This document shows positions 1-5,759 of a DNA stretch of 7,577 bases, piece after piece (within the stretch, counting starts at the first letter, position 1; each line of letters starts with the position of its first letter). Under the pieces are notes generated by a model. That model was not told the origin of the DNA. It worked only from the letters and a program-made list of their open reading frames with translations, and ran no database searches. Made by a program: the position numbers and the translations under genes. This stretch comes from Candidatus Zixiibacteriota bacterium (GTDB taxonomy: Bacteria; Zixibacteria; MSB-5A5; GN15; FEB-12): assembly GCA_035380245.1 (NCBI GenBank), contig DAOSXA010000012.1, forward strand, positions 1 to 7,577, written 5' to 3'.

Positions 1-341
1 ATTCCGAGCTCGTCAAAGTCCTTGTGCCCGGTTCCCGACCACGACCGCTCCTCGCCGGGCCCGCTGGCCATGAACCGGAAGTGCGGAGAGTTCACCGTGG
101 ACGGACCGTTATCAATGTTGATGGCGCGGATGGACTCGATCTCCCTCGGGAGCGGGAACTCCTGATTGTCGACACGAGCGCGCACAACGACGAGCGAATG
201 TTTCCAGTCTCCCTTCACCATAAGCCGCTCGCACGCCTCGTTCACCCGGTCCACGACCGTGTCGCGATCGCACGCGCCGGAGCCGTCCTCGACGAAACGA
301 GAGACGGCCGTGATCGCATCACCTAAAGTATAGAGATTCAC
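1..341 (-). CDS. Partial virion protein, possible head-tail adaptor (tail tubular A-like), GTG start, runs off the window
   Basis: An open frame starts at GTG (341-339) and stays open to base 1, giving 113 residues that begin NLYTLGDAITAV. The start overlaps the stop of the 627-aa gene by four bases (GTGA), a usual translational-coupling arrangement. Residues about 27-44 look helical (RDTVVDRVNEACERLM), followed by GDWKHS (44-49) and a strand-rich part with PLPREIESIRAINID (63-77) and MASGPGE (91-97). An N-terminal helical bundle, then a G-x-W and beta strands, recalls T7 gp11-type tail tubular A / adaptor proteins, and its place beside a nozzle-like gene supports this. In T7 the gp11-like gene precedes gp12, whereas here the order would be reversed. 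The existence of the gene is well supported; the function is inference. A generic virion protein is the alternative. Confidence 0.7.
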   Translation of the reverse strand, partial: MNLYTLGDAITAVSRFVEDGSGACDRDTVVDRVNEACERLMVKGDWKHSLVVVRARVDNQEFPLPREIESIRAINIDNGPSTVNSPHFRFMASGPGEERSWSGTGHKDFDELG

Positions 342-2221
342 ATCGTCACCTCGTAATCCAGATCTATAAAGTCCTCTTCTGGATAAGATACCATATCTTC
401 GTTGTCCGTGCGGCACTGCTCGATCGGGGCCTTCGTCAGGATCGGCGCGACCATGAGAAACCGATCGATCTTCAGACGCCCCGTCCAACGAATTCTGAAC
501 TGGAACGCGTGCCCGACGTGCAGCGCCTCCTTGATCGCGCTGTTGCACCCCGACGCCGTGGCTGGATTGACGGCGAACTTGATGCGCGAGCGGGCCTGCC
601 CGGATGTCCCGGCGGGCACGTTGATCGTGTATGACCCAAGCTCCGTCCACCCCGTGTAGTGGCTGGGGCGATATTCTACTCCAATGGTTGTGGTACGCGT
701 TACTCCGGAAAGCTGCAACTCCACGTACGACAGCTTCTTGCGCTCAGAGAACGTGTGGACCTCGTTGTAAATTCCAGCGTAGAGCTTCGTCACGATGAAC
801 GACTCGATGTCGGTGTCGTTGGGATCGGTGTGCGCGTCGGGGTCGGCCCGCAACAGGCGCACGTCGCCCCCGGCTTTCGGCCGCACAAACACGTGCAGAC
901 TACCGTTCAAGGACAACACCCGCAGAAACGAGAACCCGGTCCAAATGCCTTCGTGAAGCACCGGGAGCTCGGACGGGGTGGCCGTGTAGGTCTGAGCAAA
1001 ATCAAGGGAGCCAACCGCCAGCCCGTCGCACAACGTCCAATGCAGCCGATTGGCGGCGTTGGCCGCGGAAATGTACGGGCGATAGGCATCGGATGTGCGG
1101 TCCACCCACCGCTGGCACTCGAAGCTCTTGGTGATGTTGAACATAGCCGGGGCGGAGTACCCCTCGGACGACAACTGCGAGCGGTCATACGTCACGGAAC
1201 GCAGATGCTTCGAGGTGTCCACATACCACAAGTCGTCCGTCACGTTCACTATGGAGAATGGACTGTACGTGCCGGCGCCGTAGAAAGCGGTCTGGGAGAA
1301 CGCGATGTCCTTCCAGCTCTTCCCGGCCACGACGGCGGACCGTGGCGCGGAGACTTCAAAGGCGCTCACGCCGCGGGAGCCGAACACGAAAAGAGCCCCG
1401 ACACCGGTGCCCGTGGCCGCCCCGCGCATCCCGCCCATGCCGTGCACGAAGCCAAGCTCCGACGGCAGCGCATACGATCCGCCCTCGTCGAGGCCGCGGT
1501 GCTCGGTCATGCGAAATACCGACATCGGGGAAAGCGGGTCGAGGATGTCCGAGCTGACGAAACACGCCTTGCCGGACTCGTCGGACGCCGTCGGGATCGC
1601 GTCGGCGTTATTGTAGTATTCCCCGTCATCATCGGTCGCGGTAGTCAACGCGGGGAGCTCCTGCGGGACCTTGGCGGGAACAAAGTGGTACCGGCCGTGG
1701 GCGTAAGCCCCGATCGTCCCTACGGACAGCGCGATCCACGGAGCCTGACGCGTGGCGGGAACCGGCCCGTCGACGACCGCGTCTCTCGCCACGCGGGAGA
1801 ACGCGCCGCCCGACTCCTCGATCACGAGCGGACGAGAGACCCCATCCTGCACAACCATCCACCGGAACACTTGCGTAAAGTATACGTTTTGGACAGTTTC
1901 CGATAACGTGTGCCCTGTGATCTCGGTGACCACGCCGGTCTCCCCGTTGCGGACGTACACCACCCCATCGATACAGAAGGCGACGTGATCGGACTCGTCC
2001 AAGAGATACTCTTTGGCGCCTTGGAAATTGCTGCCGGAACCAACGGAACCAAGGTCAACAAAACCGGGTCGGGTCTTCAGTGTGCCGCCGCGCGTAGTGA
2101 CGTTGACGCCATACGCATACTGCCCGAAGGAGTCAAGATACATGGGGTCGAGGCCGGAGTGCATCCCCTTCGACATCGGGCCGAACCCGTCTCTCGCTTC
2201 GTATGGTTGGTCATACGCCAT
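338..2221 (-). CDS. Tail nozzle-like (tail tubular protein B / T7 gp12-type) virion protein, 627 aa
   Basis: This is the largest protein of the window. It starts at ATG 2221 behind a purine-rich GGAAGGGAAG and overlaps the preceding 66-aa gene by 11 nt. The N-terminus (residues 38-54) contains YGVNVTTRGGTLKTRPGF, matching the 'G..N....GG.L..RPG' opening I associate with podoviral tail tubular B / nozzle proteins. The core repeats strand-rich segments, including ALFVFGSRGVSAFEV (276-290) and SIVNVTDDLWYVD (323-335), which parallel the T7 gp12 sequence around its 'LLIWSDEAQFVLTASG' stretch and suggest a beta-propeller-like core. No signal peptide or membrane segment is seen. In the T7 family this protein forms the tail nozzle, through which DNA passes. 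The length is somewhat shorter than T7 gp12 (about 790 aa). Structural role is likely; the exact nozzle assignment is inference from motif and context. Confidence 0.72.
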   Translation of the reverse strand: MAYDQPYEARDGFGPMSKGMHSGLDPMYLDSFGQYAYGVNVTTRGGTLKTRPGFVDLGSVGSGSNFQGAKEYLLDESDHVAFCIDGVVYVRNGETGVVTEITGHTLSETVQNVYFTQVFRWMVVQDGVSRPLVIEESGGAFSRVARDAVVDGPVPATRQAPWIALSVGTIGAYAHGRYHFVPAKVPQELPALTTATDDDGEYYNNADAIPTASDESGKACFVSSDILDPLSPMSVFRMTEHRGLDEGGSYALPSELGFVHGMGGMRGAATGTGVGALFVFGSRGVSAFEVSAPRSAVVAGKSWKDIAFSQTAFYGAGTYSPFSIVNVTDDLWYVDTSKHLRSVTYDRSQLSSEGYSAPAMFNITKSFECQRWVDRTSDAYRPYISAANAANRLHWTLCDGLAVGSLDFAQTYTATPSELPVLHEGIWTGFSFLRVLSLNGSLHVFVRPKAGGDVRLLRADPDAHTDPNDTDIESFIVTKLYAGIYNEVHTFSERKKLSYVELQLSGVTRTTTIGVEYRPSHYTGWTELGSYTINVPAGTSGQARSRIKFAVNPATASGCNSAIKEALHVGHAFQFRIRWTGRLKIDRFLMVAPILTKAPIEQCRTDNEDMVSYPEEDFIDLDYEVTM

Positions 2222-2411
2222 TGAGCTTCCCTTCCAGGTCGCTGACTCTCCGCTGCAGGGACTCGATATCCTTGTCGTGCCGCTTCAGCCGCCTGTCGGC
2301 CTCTCTTGCCACGCACTCGATAGCGGCGTCAAGATCGCACACCGCGTGGGCCATCTGGCGAGAGACGTAGGCAAGCGACTTGTCCACCTCGGCTTTGAGA
2401 TCCTCGGCCAT
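2211..2411 (-). CDS. Small coiled-coil protein, 66 aa, unknown function
   Basis: ATG at 2411 lies two bases after the TAG stop of the fibre-like gene, with AGGGG seven bases upstream inside that gene. The stop overlaps the start of the nozzle-like gene by 11 nt, so it is translationally packed between two structural genes. The protein is hydrophilic and charged. Its last third has a clean heptad pattern with I49, L52, V56, L59 and L63 at 3-4 spacing, so a short coiled coil is expected. Two cysteines (C25, C33) are present. No membrane segment or signal peptide is visible, which argues against a spanin or holin. It could be a small virion or assembly factor or a chaperone for its neighbours. 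I do not recognise a family. Confidence 0.68.
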   Translation of the reverse strand: MAEDLKAEVDKSLAYVSRQMAHAVCDLDAAIECVAREADRRLKRHDKDIESLQRRVSDLEGKLNGV

Positions 2412-2413
2412 CG

Positions 2414-2944
2414 CTATGCCCCTTCCCTCATGCAGATGTAAGTGGTGACGACGCCGGCTCCGGGCACCGCCGCGGTATATGTAATGTCGGCCCCGGAAAC
2501 CGAGTAGGCCAGGGCGGTGAGCACCGCATCATCCAGCACAAAAAGGCTGCCGGAAACGGGAACGTGGGCCAGCGCATGTGTGTACGGGACGGCCTCTCCC
2601 CCGGCCCACGTGTGCTGCTCCACGTGCAGAAGCCGCTCAGCCGGGATTCCGGCCAAGTCCGCATACAGCCCGCTTGTGGCCACCGTCGCCAGCGACGCAG
2701 TGGCGGCCTCTTCCGCGGCCAGCCGAGCGCTTATCCCCACGACATCCGTCGACAACGTGTCGATGTTTGCAGACAGCACGTCGATGTTCGCGTTCACCTC
2801 GTCGATGCTGGACGCGGGCGCCACGGTAGAGTCGATTTTCGAGGAGTCAATGCTGCCTTCCGGGATATCTCGTGACGTCAGGGGAGACGACAGGAAGCCC
2901 GCCCTTAGCCGGGCGAGCTCCTTCGCGCTGATCGGGCCTCCCAC
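2414..2944 (-). CDS. Trimeric tail/head fibre-like protein with coiled-coil stalk, 176 aa, GTG start
   Basis: I place the start at GTG 2944-2942 because AAGGAG sits exactly six bases upstream, sharing AA with the TAA of the preceding gene. The longer ATG start at 2995 would overlap that gene by 41 nt and lacks a well-spaced ribosome site. Residues 25-40 (RDIPEGSIDSSKIDST) resemble the linker of fibre proteins. Residues 47-75 form a near-perfect heptad series (I47, V50, I54, L57, I61, L64, V68, I71, L75), as in trimeric fibre stalks. GLYADLAGIP (92-101) matches the 'YxDLxxxP' joint common in phage tail-fibre proteins. The C-terminal 75 residues look like a small beta domain (YTHALAHVPVSGSLFVLDD, 121-139). 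It probably is a particle-attached fibre or a fibre-adaptor; whether it is on head or tail is not visible. Confidence 0.75.
   Translation of the reverse strand: MGGPISAKELARLRAGFLSSPLTSRDIPEGSIDSSKIDSTVAPASSIDEVNANIDVLSANIDTLSTDVVGISARLAAEEAATASLATVATSGLYADLAGIPAERLLHVEQHTWAGGEAVPYTHALAHVPVSGSLFVLDDAVLTALAYSVSGADITYTAAVPGAGVVTTYICMREGA
2759..2821 (-). repeat. Three 21-bp imperfect repeats encoding heptads of the fibre stalk
   Basis: On the plus strand GTCGATG recurs at 2759, 2780 and 2801, exactly 21 bp apart. Units one and two agree at about 15 of 21 positions; the third is mainly conserved in its first seven bases. The period equals seven codons, so each unit adds one coiled-coil heptad (for example ANIDVLS, ANIDTLS) without a frame change. 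This points to stalk growth by in-frame duplication. Confidence 0.6.
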
Positions 2945-2956
2945 GTCCAGCTCCTT
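2942..2956 (-). promoter_or_regulatory. Ribosome binding site deciding the GTG start of the fibre-like gene
   Basis: On the minus strand AAGGAG (2956-2951) is followed by a six-base spacer CTGGAC and GTG (2944-2942). The AA of the TAA stop of the upstream gene (2957-2955) is part of this site, so termination and re-initiation would be coupled. The competing ATG at 2995 has only a GGTGA directly abutting it. Confidence 0.65.
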
Positions 2957-3347
2957 ACGGTGTCGAGATATACTTGACGTAGACCTCGTCGCCATTCACC
3001 AAGTCGAAGAAGAAAAACACGTACTTTCCGATCACCTGGAAGTTGGCCGACTCGCCGGCGGAATCCAGAAACGGCTTCTGGTCCACCGTGCCGCCCATCC
3101 TGACGGAGACGGAGCCCTGATTGATCGGGGTGGCCGAGAGTTCGACATAGTAGGTATAGGACCCGGGCTCTCCGACGACTCCCGGCGACACCGTCTTGAA
3201 CGGGTTGCTGGGGGACGTGCCATCAAACACAAACCGCTCGACGTCGAAAGCGACGTCGTCGCCGTCGATGTTGTACGTGTTGTTCGTTATCGAAACCGGT
3301 GCCGGCTCCGGGCATACGTTAGTCCACGAGCTGCAGCATCTTGTCAT
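2955..3347 (-). CDS. Beta-rich small virion-type protein with Cys-containing N-terminus, 130 aa
   Basis: ATG at 3347 follows GGAGG with a five-base spacer of T. The N-terminus MTRCCSSWTNVCPEP carries cysteines at 4, 5 and 12, followed by NNTYNIDGDD and then a strand-rich domain (SYTYYVELSAT, SVSVRMGG, YVFFFFDLVNGDEVYVKY). The FFFF run lies in a predicted strand, not a membrane segment, because charged residues flank it closely. It is the first gene after the terminator at 3401-3436, and its stop supplies part of the ribosome site of the fibre-like gene, so the two are translated together. That coupling suggests a partner in fibre or baseplate-like structure. I do not recognise the family; a decoration or fibre-base protein would fit equally. 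Confidence 0.72.
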   Translation of the reverse strand: MTRCCSSWTNVCPEPAPVSITNNTYNIDGDDVAFDVERFVFDGTSPSNPFKTVSPGVVGEPGSYTYYVELSATPINQGSVSVRMGGTVDQKPFLDSAGESANFQVIGKYVFFFFDLVNGDEVYVKYISTP

Positions 3348-3365
3348 AAAAACCTCCGCATATCC

Positions 3366-3394
3366 ATACTATCACCTTGTCACTATCAGGTCCA
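3366..3394 (-). promoter_or_regulatory. Possible weak promoter with a 14-bp-period direct repeat upstream of the tail gene run
   Basis: Minus-strand TGGACC (3394-3389) is separated by 17 nt from TAGTAT (3371-3366), which has a TGA just before it (extended -10 style). Both hexamers match the sigma70 consensus at only 4 of 6 positions. TGATAGT occurs twice, at 3388-3382 and 3374-3368, with a period of 14 bp, the second copy overlapping the -10. The position between terminator and gene run is right, but the predicted leader would be only about 12 nt. Treat it as a candidate; the repeat could also be an operator or a coincidence. Confidence 0.3.
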
Positions 3395-3400
3395 CTAAAG

Positions 3401-3436
3401 TAAAAGGCCCCCGCGCCCTCATCGAACGCGGAGACC
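3401..3436 (-). terminator. Intrinsic terminator after the 55-aa gene
   Basis: On the minus strand GGTCTCCGCG (3436-3427) pairs fully with CGCGGGGGCC (3415-3406): ten pairs, two of them G-U, around an 11-nt loop. TTTTA and then CTTT follow at once. The structure is oriented for minus-strand transcripts and separates the capsid and small-gene unit from the tail gene run. Confidence 0.72.
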
Positions 3437-3469
3437 TGGATCCGTAGCGACTTGGGTTCGGGGGCGCGA

Positions 3470-3637
3470 TCAATCGGTTAGGTCGACGGTGTCGTTCGTA
3501 GTCTCCTCCGGTTCGAAATCCGCCGCCGCCACGACCCAAGTGTCGGAGTCCGGACGGCCGCAGCAGCCGGTCGAGCAATCCTCCGTCGACGTGTAGACCA
3601 CGCAACGACAGAAGACGCACGACCCGCTGCAGGGCAT
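3470..3637 (-). CDS. Cysteine-rich small protein, 55 aa, unknown function
   Basis: ATG at 3637 to TGA at 3470, with CGGAG nine to ten bases upstream and only 15 nt after the 93-aa gene. Cysteines stand at positions 3, 7, 10, 12, 21, 25 and 26 (CVFCRC and CSTGCC), followed by an acidic, Thr/Asp-rich tail (FEPEETTNDTVDLTD). About 80% of its codons end in G or C, as expected for a coding frame here, whereas the overlapping frame gives an arginine-rich protein that looks unreal. A terminator follows 34 nt after the stop. Seven cysteines in the first 26 residues suggest zinc or iron binding, or disulphides in the particle. The downstream 130-aa protein also has clustered N-terminal cysteines. I do not recognise a family. 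It sits among virion genes, so a small structural component is the simplest guess. Confidence 0.62.
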   Translation of the reverse strand: MPCSGSCVFCRCVVYTSTEDCSTGCCGRPDSDTWVVAAADFEPEETTNDTVDLTD

Positions 3638-3652
3638 TGTCCGGGGCTCCGA

Positions 3653-3934
3653 TTAGGTCGCGTGGACGTCCGGGAACCCGCCGGTCGAGTCGCTCGACCC
3701 GTCGTACTGCGGGCTGAACGGCGTCTTCAGGCCGACGGAGTCGGCCACGTCAGTCGTACCATCGGACTGCTTGGCCCGAAGGGTAGCGACGTCCTCGGCG
3801 TTGTCCGCCGTGTTGGGGACCACGATGCCGCTCCCGCCCGGGTCGTCCCGGTCGAACGCAGGCAGCATGCCAGTGTCGGTCGATTCAGTATCGACCGTCT
3901 GGCCCCACTTGTTCGTGTAACTTGCATTAGCCAT
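3653..3934 (-). CDS. Small acidic protein following the capsid gene, 93 aa, unknown function
   Basis: ATG at 3934 is preceded by AAAGGAAG at good spacing. The protein starts MANASYTNKWGQTVD and is rich in Asp, Thr, Ser and Gly with no cysteine, membrane segment or signal peptide (for example DRDDPGGSG and YDGSSDSTGG). The low-complexity, acidic character suggests an extended or partly disordered protein. It is the first gene after the capsid protein and its 3' hairpin, a position where phages often keep decoration or head-completion proteins. That is a positional inference only; the family is not recognised. Confidence 0.68.
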   Translation of the reverse strand: MANASYTNKWGQTVDTESTDTGMLPAFDRDDPGGSGIVVPNTADNAEDVATLRAKQSDGTTDVADSVGLKTPFSPQYDGSSDSTGGFPDVHAT

Positions 3935-3955
3935 GATGTCTTCCTTTCAAGTATC

Positions 3956-3983
3956 CGGGGGCCCTGGGTTGCCAGGGCCCCCG
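3956..3983 (-). other. Perfect 12-bp hairpin just after the capsid stop codon
   Basis: Plus-strand CGGGGGCCCTGG (3956-3967) and CCAGGGCCCCCG (3972-3983) are exact inverse complements around a 4-nt loop. It begins six bases after the capsid TAA. No T run follows on either strand (the minus strand continues GATACTTG), so it is not a clean intrinsic terminator. It may protect the 3' end of capsid mRNA, be an RNase processing point, or cause partial termination. Confidence 0.65.
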
Positions 3984-3989
3984 AGGCCC

Positions 3990-5588
3990 TTACGCAGTCT
4001 TGGTGATGGTGACGGGCGTGTCCGTTGCGTCGAACGAGCCCACACTGTCGGTCATGACCGTGTACACCGGAGCGCCAACCGTGTCGGCGATGTACGCCGC
4101 GCAGGTGTTGCTCGAGGCATCGGTCAGGGTGACCGCGCTGCCCACCGACACTTCGGCCGGACGGGACAGGGTGACCGTGAACGCTTCTGCGTCGCCAGCA
4201 ACCGCCGCGATCGAGGTGACCGCAGTAGCCGTGGTGATCTCGAGCGTGCCGTCACTGTCCGTGTCGCAGCGCGTCACGCGGGGCGTCACGCAGCGCCGGT
4301 ACAGGAGGACGATCGCGTTGGCCGCGTTGTCTTCCGGGCGGGGATGGTACTCGAACCGGGCGAAGAAGTAACCGATTTCGCCCAGGATGTTCTTGTCCAT
4401 GTCCTTGTTGTTCACCCACTGCCACTCGCCGTTGAACGCCGGGCCGTCGCCGAAGGACGTACCGGAGCCAAGGCTCGTCAGGACCCGAGGCACCAGGATC
4501 GTGTACGCGCTCTTCAGGTAGAAGATGATCGTACCGAACTCGGCGTTCAGGTAGTCGGGGTTGGTCTCGGGACGCTGGCCGATAGCCACTGCGTCGCCAA
4601 GGCGCCGGGGGTTCACGCGCTTCAGGGTCGCGCTGCCGCCGTCGATGCCCTTCAGGGCCCAGCGGGGCTGCTGCGGGTCATGCGAGATGATGATTCCGCG
4701 GTAGGTCTTGAAGCCCATGTTGAAGCCTTCGATCAGCATCTGGGGCTTGGCGTAGCGGAAGTCTTCGCGCAGGTTGGCGTCGTTATACACCATCTGCTCG
4801 AATTCGTTCTTGTCCATCATCGCCATGAACATCGGCATGCCGGAGTCCATTCCGAACGCGCCTTCGGGGGCCATGTCCGTGAGCCACTGCTTGCAGTAGT
4901 CCAGGTAGTCCCAGTTCAGCGTGCTGATGTTGGGCAGAAGAGCGGCATTGAAGGTCAGAACTTCGTCGCCGTCGGCGTCGTCCACGAACGGGTCAAAAGA
5001 GACCCGGGTGGCGGTGTCGTCGATGAAGTCGTTGAACCCGCTCGTCATGACGACGAAGTGACCGGCCAGGGCGGCGAAGTACATGTACATCTCGCGCTGG
5101 AAGGTGACTCGGGTGTCGTCCACGACGGCGCTGCCGGCCTTGAGGATCATGGCCAGCTGCTCTTTCGCCTTATCAATCGTATAAAAATCCCGGACGCAAA
5201 GAACGGGGGATTTCCACGAACGCTTGTACCCAGTGTAGCTCAGGGACTCGATCGCCCAGTCGTAGGTCTTCGGCTGGTACGAGCACGCGTCCACGGGCTC
5301 CTGGGTCCCCGCGATGCCGCGCCGACTGGCTTCCACCTTCGCCCACGCGCTCAGACCGGACTGTTCGCCCAGCGTGCCGCGGAAGATGTTAGTGGTTTGG
5401 GATTCGCCATTGTACGGCTCATATTGGCTATATGGTACGAGGTCTCTCCAGGCGTTGGGGCGGCGCATCTGGCCGTCCTTGAGAAACGTACCGATATGTT
5501 CTGCCACACGAATGAGGCGAGCGTCCGCCTGCAGGAGGCGCCCGTTGACGTCGGTATGGACGTTCGGGATAGTGATGTTGTGACCCAT
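3990..5588 (-). CDS. Major capsid protein with an extra C-terminal beta domain, 532 aa
   Basis: Start ATG 5588 has AAGGAG seven bases upstream. The protein lies after the scaffold-like gene and before small virion genes, as expected for the major capsid protein. The N-terminal part contains RRPNAWRDLVPYSQYEPYN (42-60) and a long helix (TIDKAKEQLAMILKAGSAVVDDTRVTF), plausible as the spine helix of an HK97-type shell protein, then a mixed alpha/beta body with MPMFMAMMDKNEFEQMVYND and PDYLNAEFGTIIFYLKS. From about residue 437 to the end (DTDSDGTLEITT onward) the composition changes to Thr/Ala/Val/Asp-rich beta strands, like an Ig-like or decoration domain. At 532 residues it is longer than a minimal HK97-fold capsid protein, and the extra domain accounts for this. 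A promoter and structured leader lie upstream. The capsid role rests on context and resemblance to environmental phage capsid proteins, not on a search. Confidence 0.78.
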   Translation of the reverse strand: MGHNITIPNVHTDVNGRLLQADARLIRVAEHIGTFLKDGQMRRPNAWRDLVPYSQYEPYNGESQTTNIFRGTLGEQSGLSAWAKVEASRRGIAGTQEPVDACSYQPKTYDWAIESLSYTGYKRSWKSPVLCVRDFYTIDKAKEQLAMILKAGSAVVDDTRVTFQREMYMYFAALAGHFVVMTSGFNDFIDDTATRVSFDPFVDDADGDEVLTFNAALLPNISTLNWDYLDYCKQWLTDMAPEGAFGMDSGMPMFMAMMDKNEFEQMVYNDANLREDFRYAKPQMLIEGFNMGFKTYRGIIISHDPQQPRWALKGIDGGSATLKRVNPRRLGDAVAIGQRPETNPDYLNAEFGTIIFYLKSAYTILVPRVLTSLGSGTSFGDGPAFNGEWQWVNNKDMDKNILGEIGYFFARFEYHPRPEDNAANAIVLLYRRCVTPRVTRCDTDSDGTLEITTATAVTSIAAVAGDAEAFTVTLSRPAEVSVGSAVTLTDASSNTCAAYIADTVGAPVYTVMTDSVGSFDATDTPVTITKTA

Positions 5589-5621
5589 TGAGGATCTCCT
5601 TTCTTATCGAAGGTTGAATCG

Positions 5622-5639
5622 GCGACGAACACTCGTCGC
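5622..5639 (-). other. Hairpin in the capsid mRNA leader
   Basis: Plus-strand GCGACGA (5622-5628) and TCGTCGC (5633-5639) are exact inverse complements around a 4-nt loop. It sits 33 nt upstream of the capsid start, outside the ribosome site. There is no T run, so termination is unlikely. Stabilisation of the leader or RNase processing is possible. The rest of 5589-5730 holds only the ribosome site and short imperfect palindromes. Confidence 0.55.
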
Positions 5640-5730
5640 TACTCGCACCGACGATGCGATCGGTATCTTCAGCATCTACCGGATCCCCGGGTGGGCCGTT
5701 GGATCACTACGGATATCAGATCCAATTACA

Positions 5731-5759
5731 AATTTAGCAGGTGCTTAGCCCGATGTCAA
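5731..5759 (-). promoter_or_regulatory. sigma70-type promoter for the major capsid gene
   Basis: On the minus strand a perfect -35 TTGACA (5759-5754) is followed by exactly 17 nt and TAAATT (5736-5731, 4 of 6), with TG one base before the -10 (TGC, 5739-5737), an extended -10 element. Transcription would start near 5724, leaving a leader of about 135 nt before the capsid ATG. The -35 lies inside the last codons of the endonuclease gene, whose stop codon (5747-5745) falls in the spacer. This is the best promoter match in the window. Confidence 0.68.

Noticed and set aside
24..326. 100-codon plus-strand frame at the left edge
   Set aside because: The minus-strand GTG frame covering the same bases has a coupled start and protein-like composition.
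659..1906. 415-codon plus-strand frame opposite the nozzle-like gene
   Set aside because: Arg/Gly/His-rich shadow of a well-supported minus-strand gene.
2945..2995. Longer ATG start for the fibre-like gene
   Set aside because: It would overlap the preceding gene by 41 nt and has no well-spaced ribosome site, while GTG 2944 has AAGGAG at six bases. It cannot be excluded fully.
2517..3398. 293-codon plus-strand frame spanning two minus-strand genes
   Set aside because: Crosses gene boundaries and a terminator with Ser/Ala/Arg-rich low-quality sequence.
3372..3620. 82-codon minus-strand frame
   Set aside because: Arg-rich, runs across the terminator at 3401-3436 and competes with the better 55-aa frame.
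3933..5591. 552-codon plus-strand frame opposite the capsid gene
   Set aside because: It mirrors the capsid gene almost end to end, is rich in His, Arg and Val, has no family pattern, and arises from G/C-rich third codon positions on the other strand.
5351..5632. 93-codon minus-strand frame overlapping the capsid start
   Set aside because: Out-of-frame shadow that crosses the leader hairpin and the capsid ribosome site.
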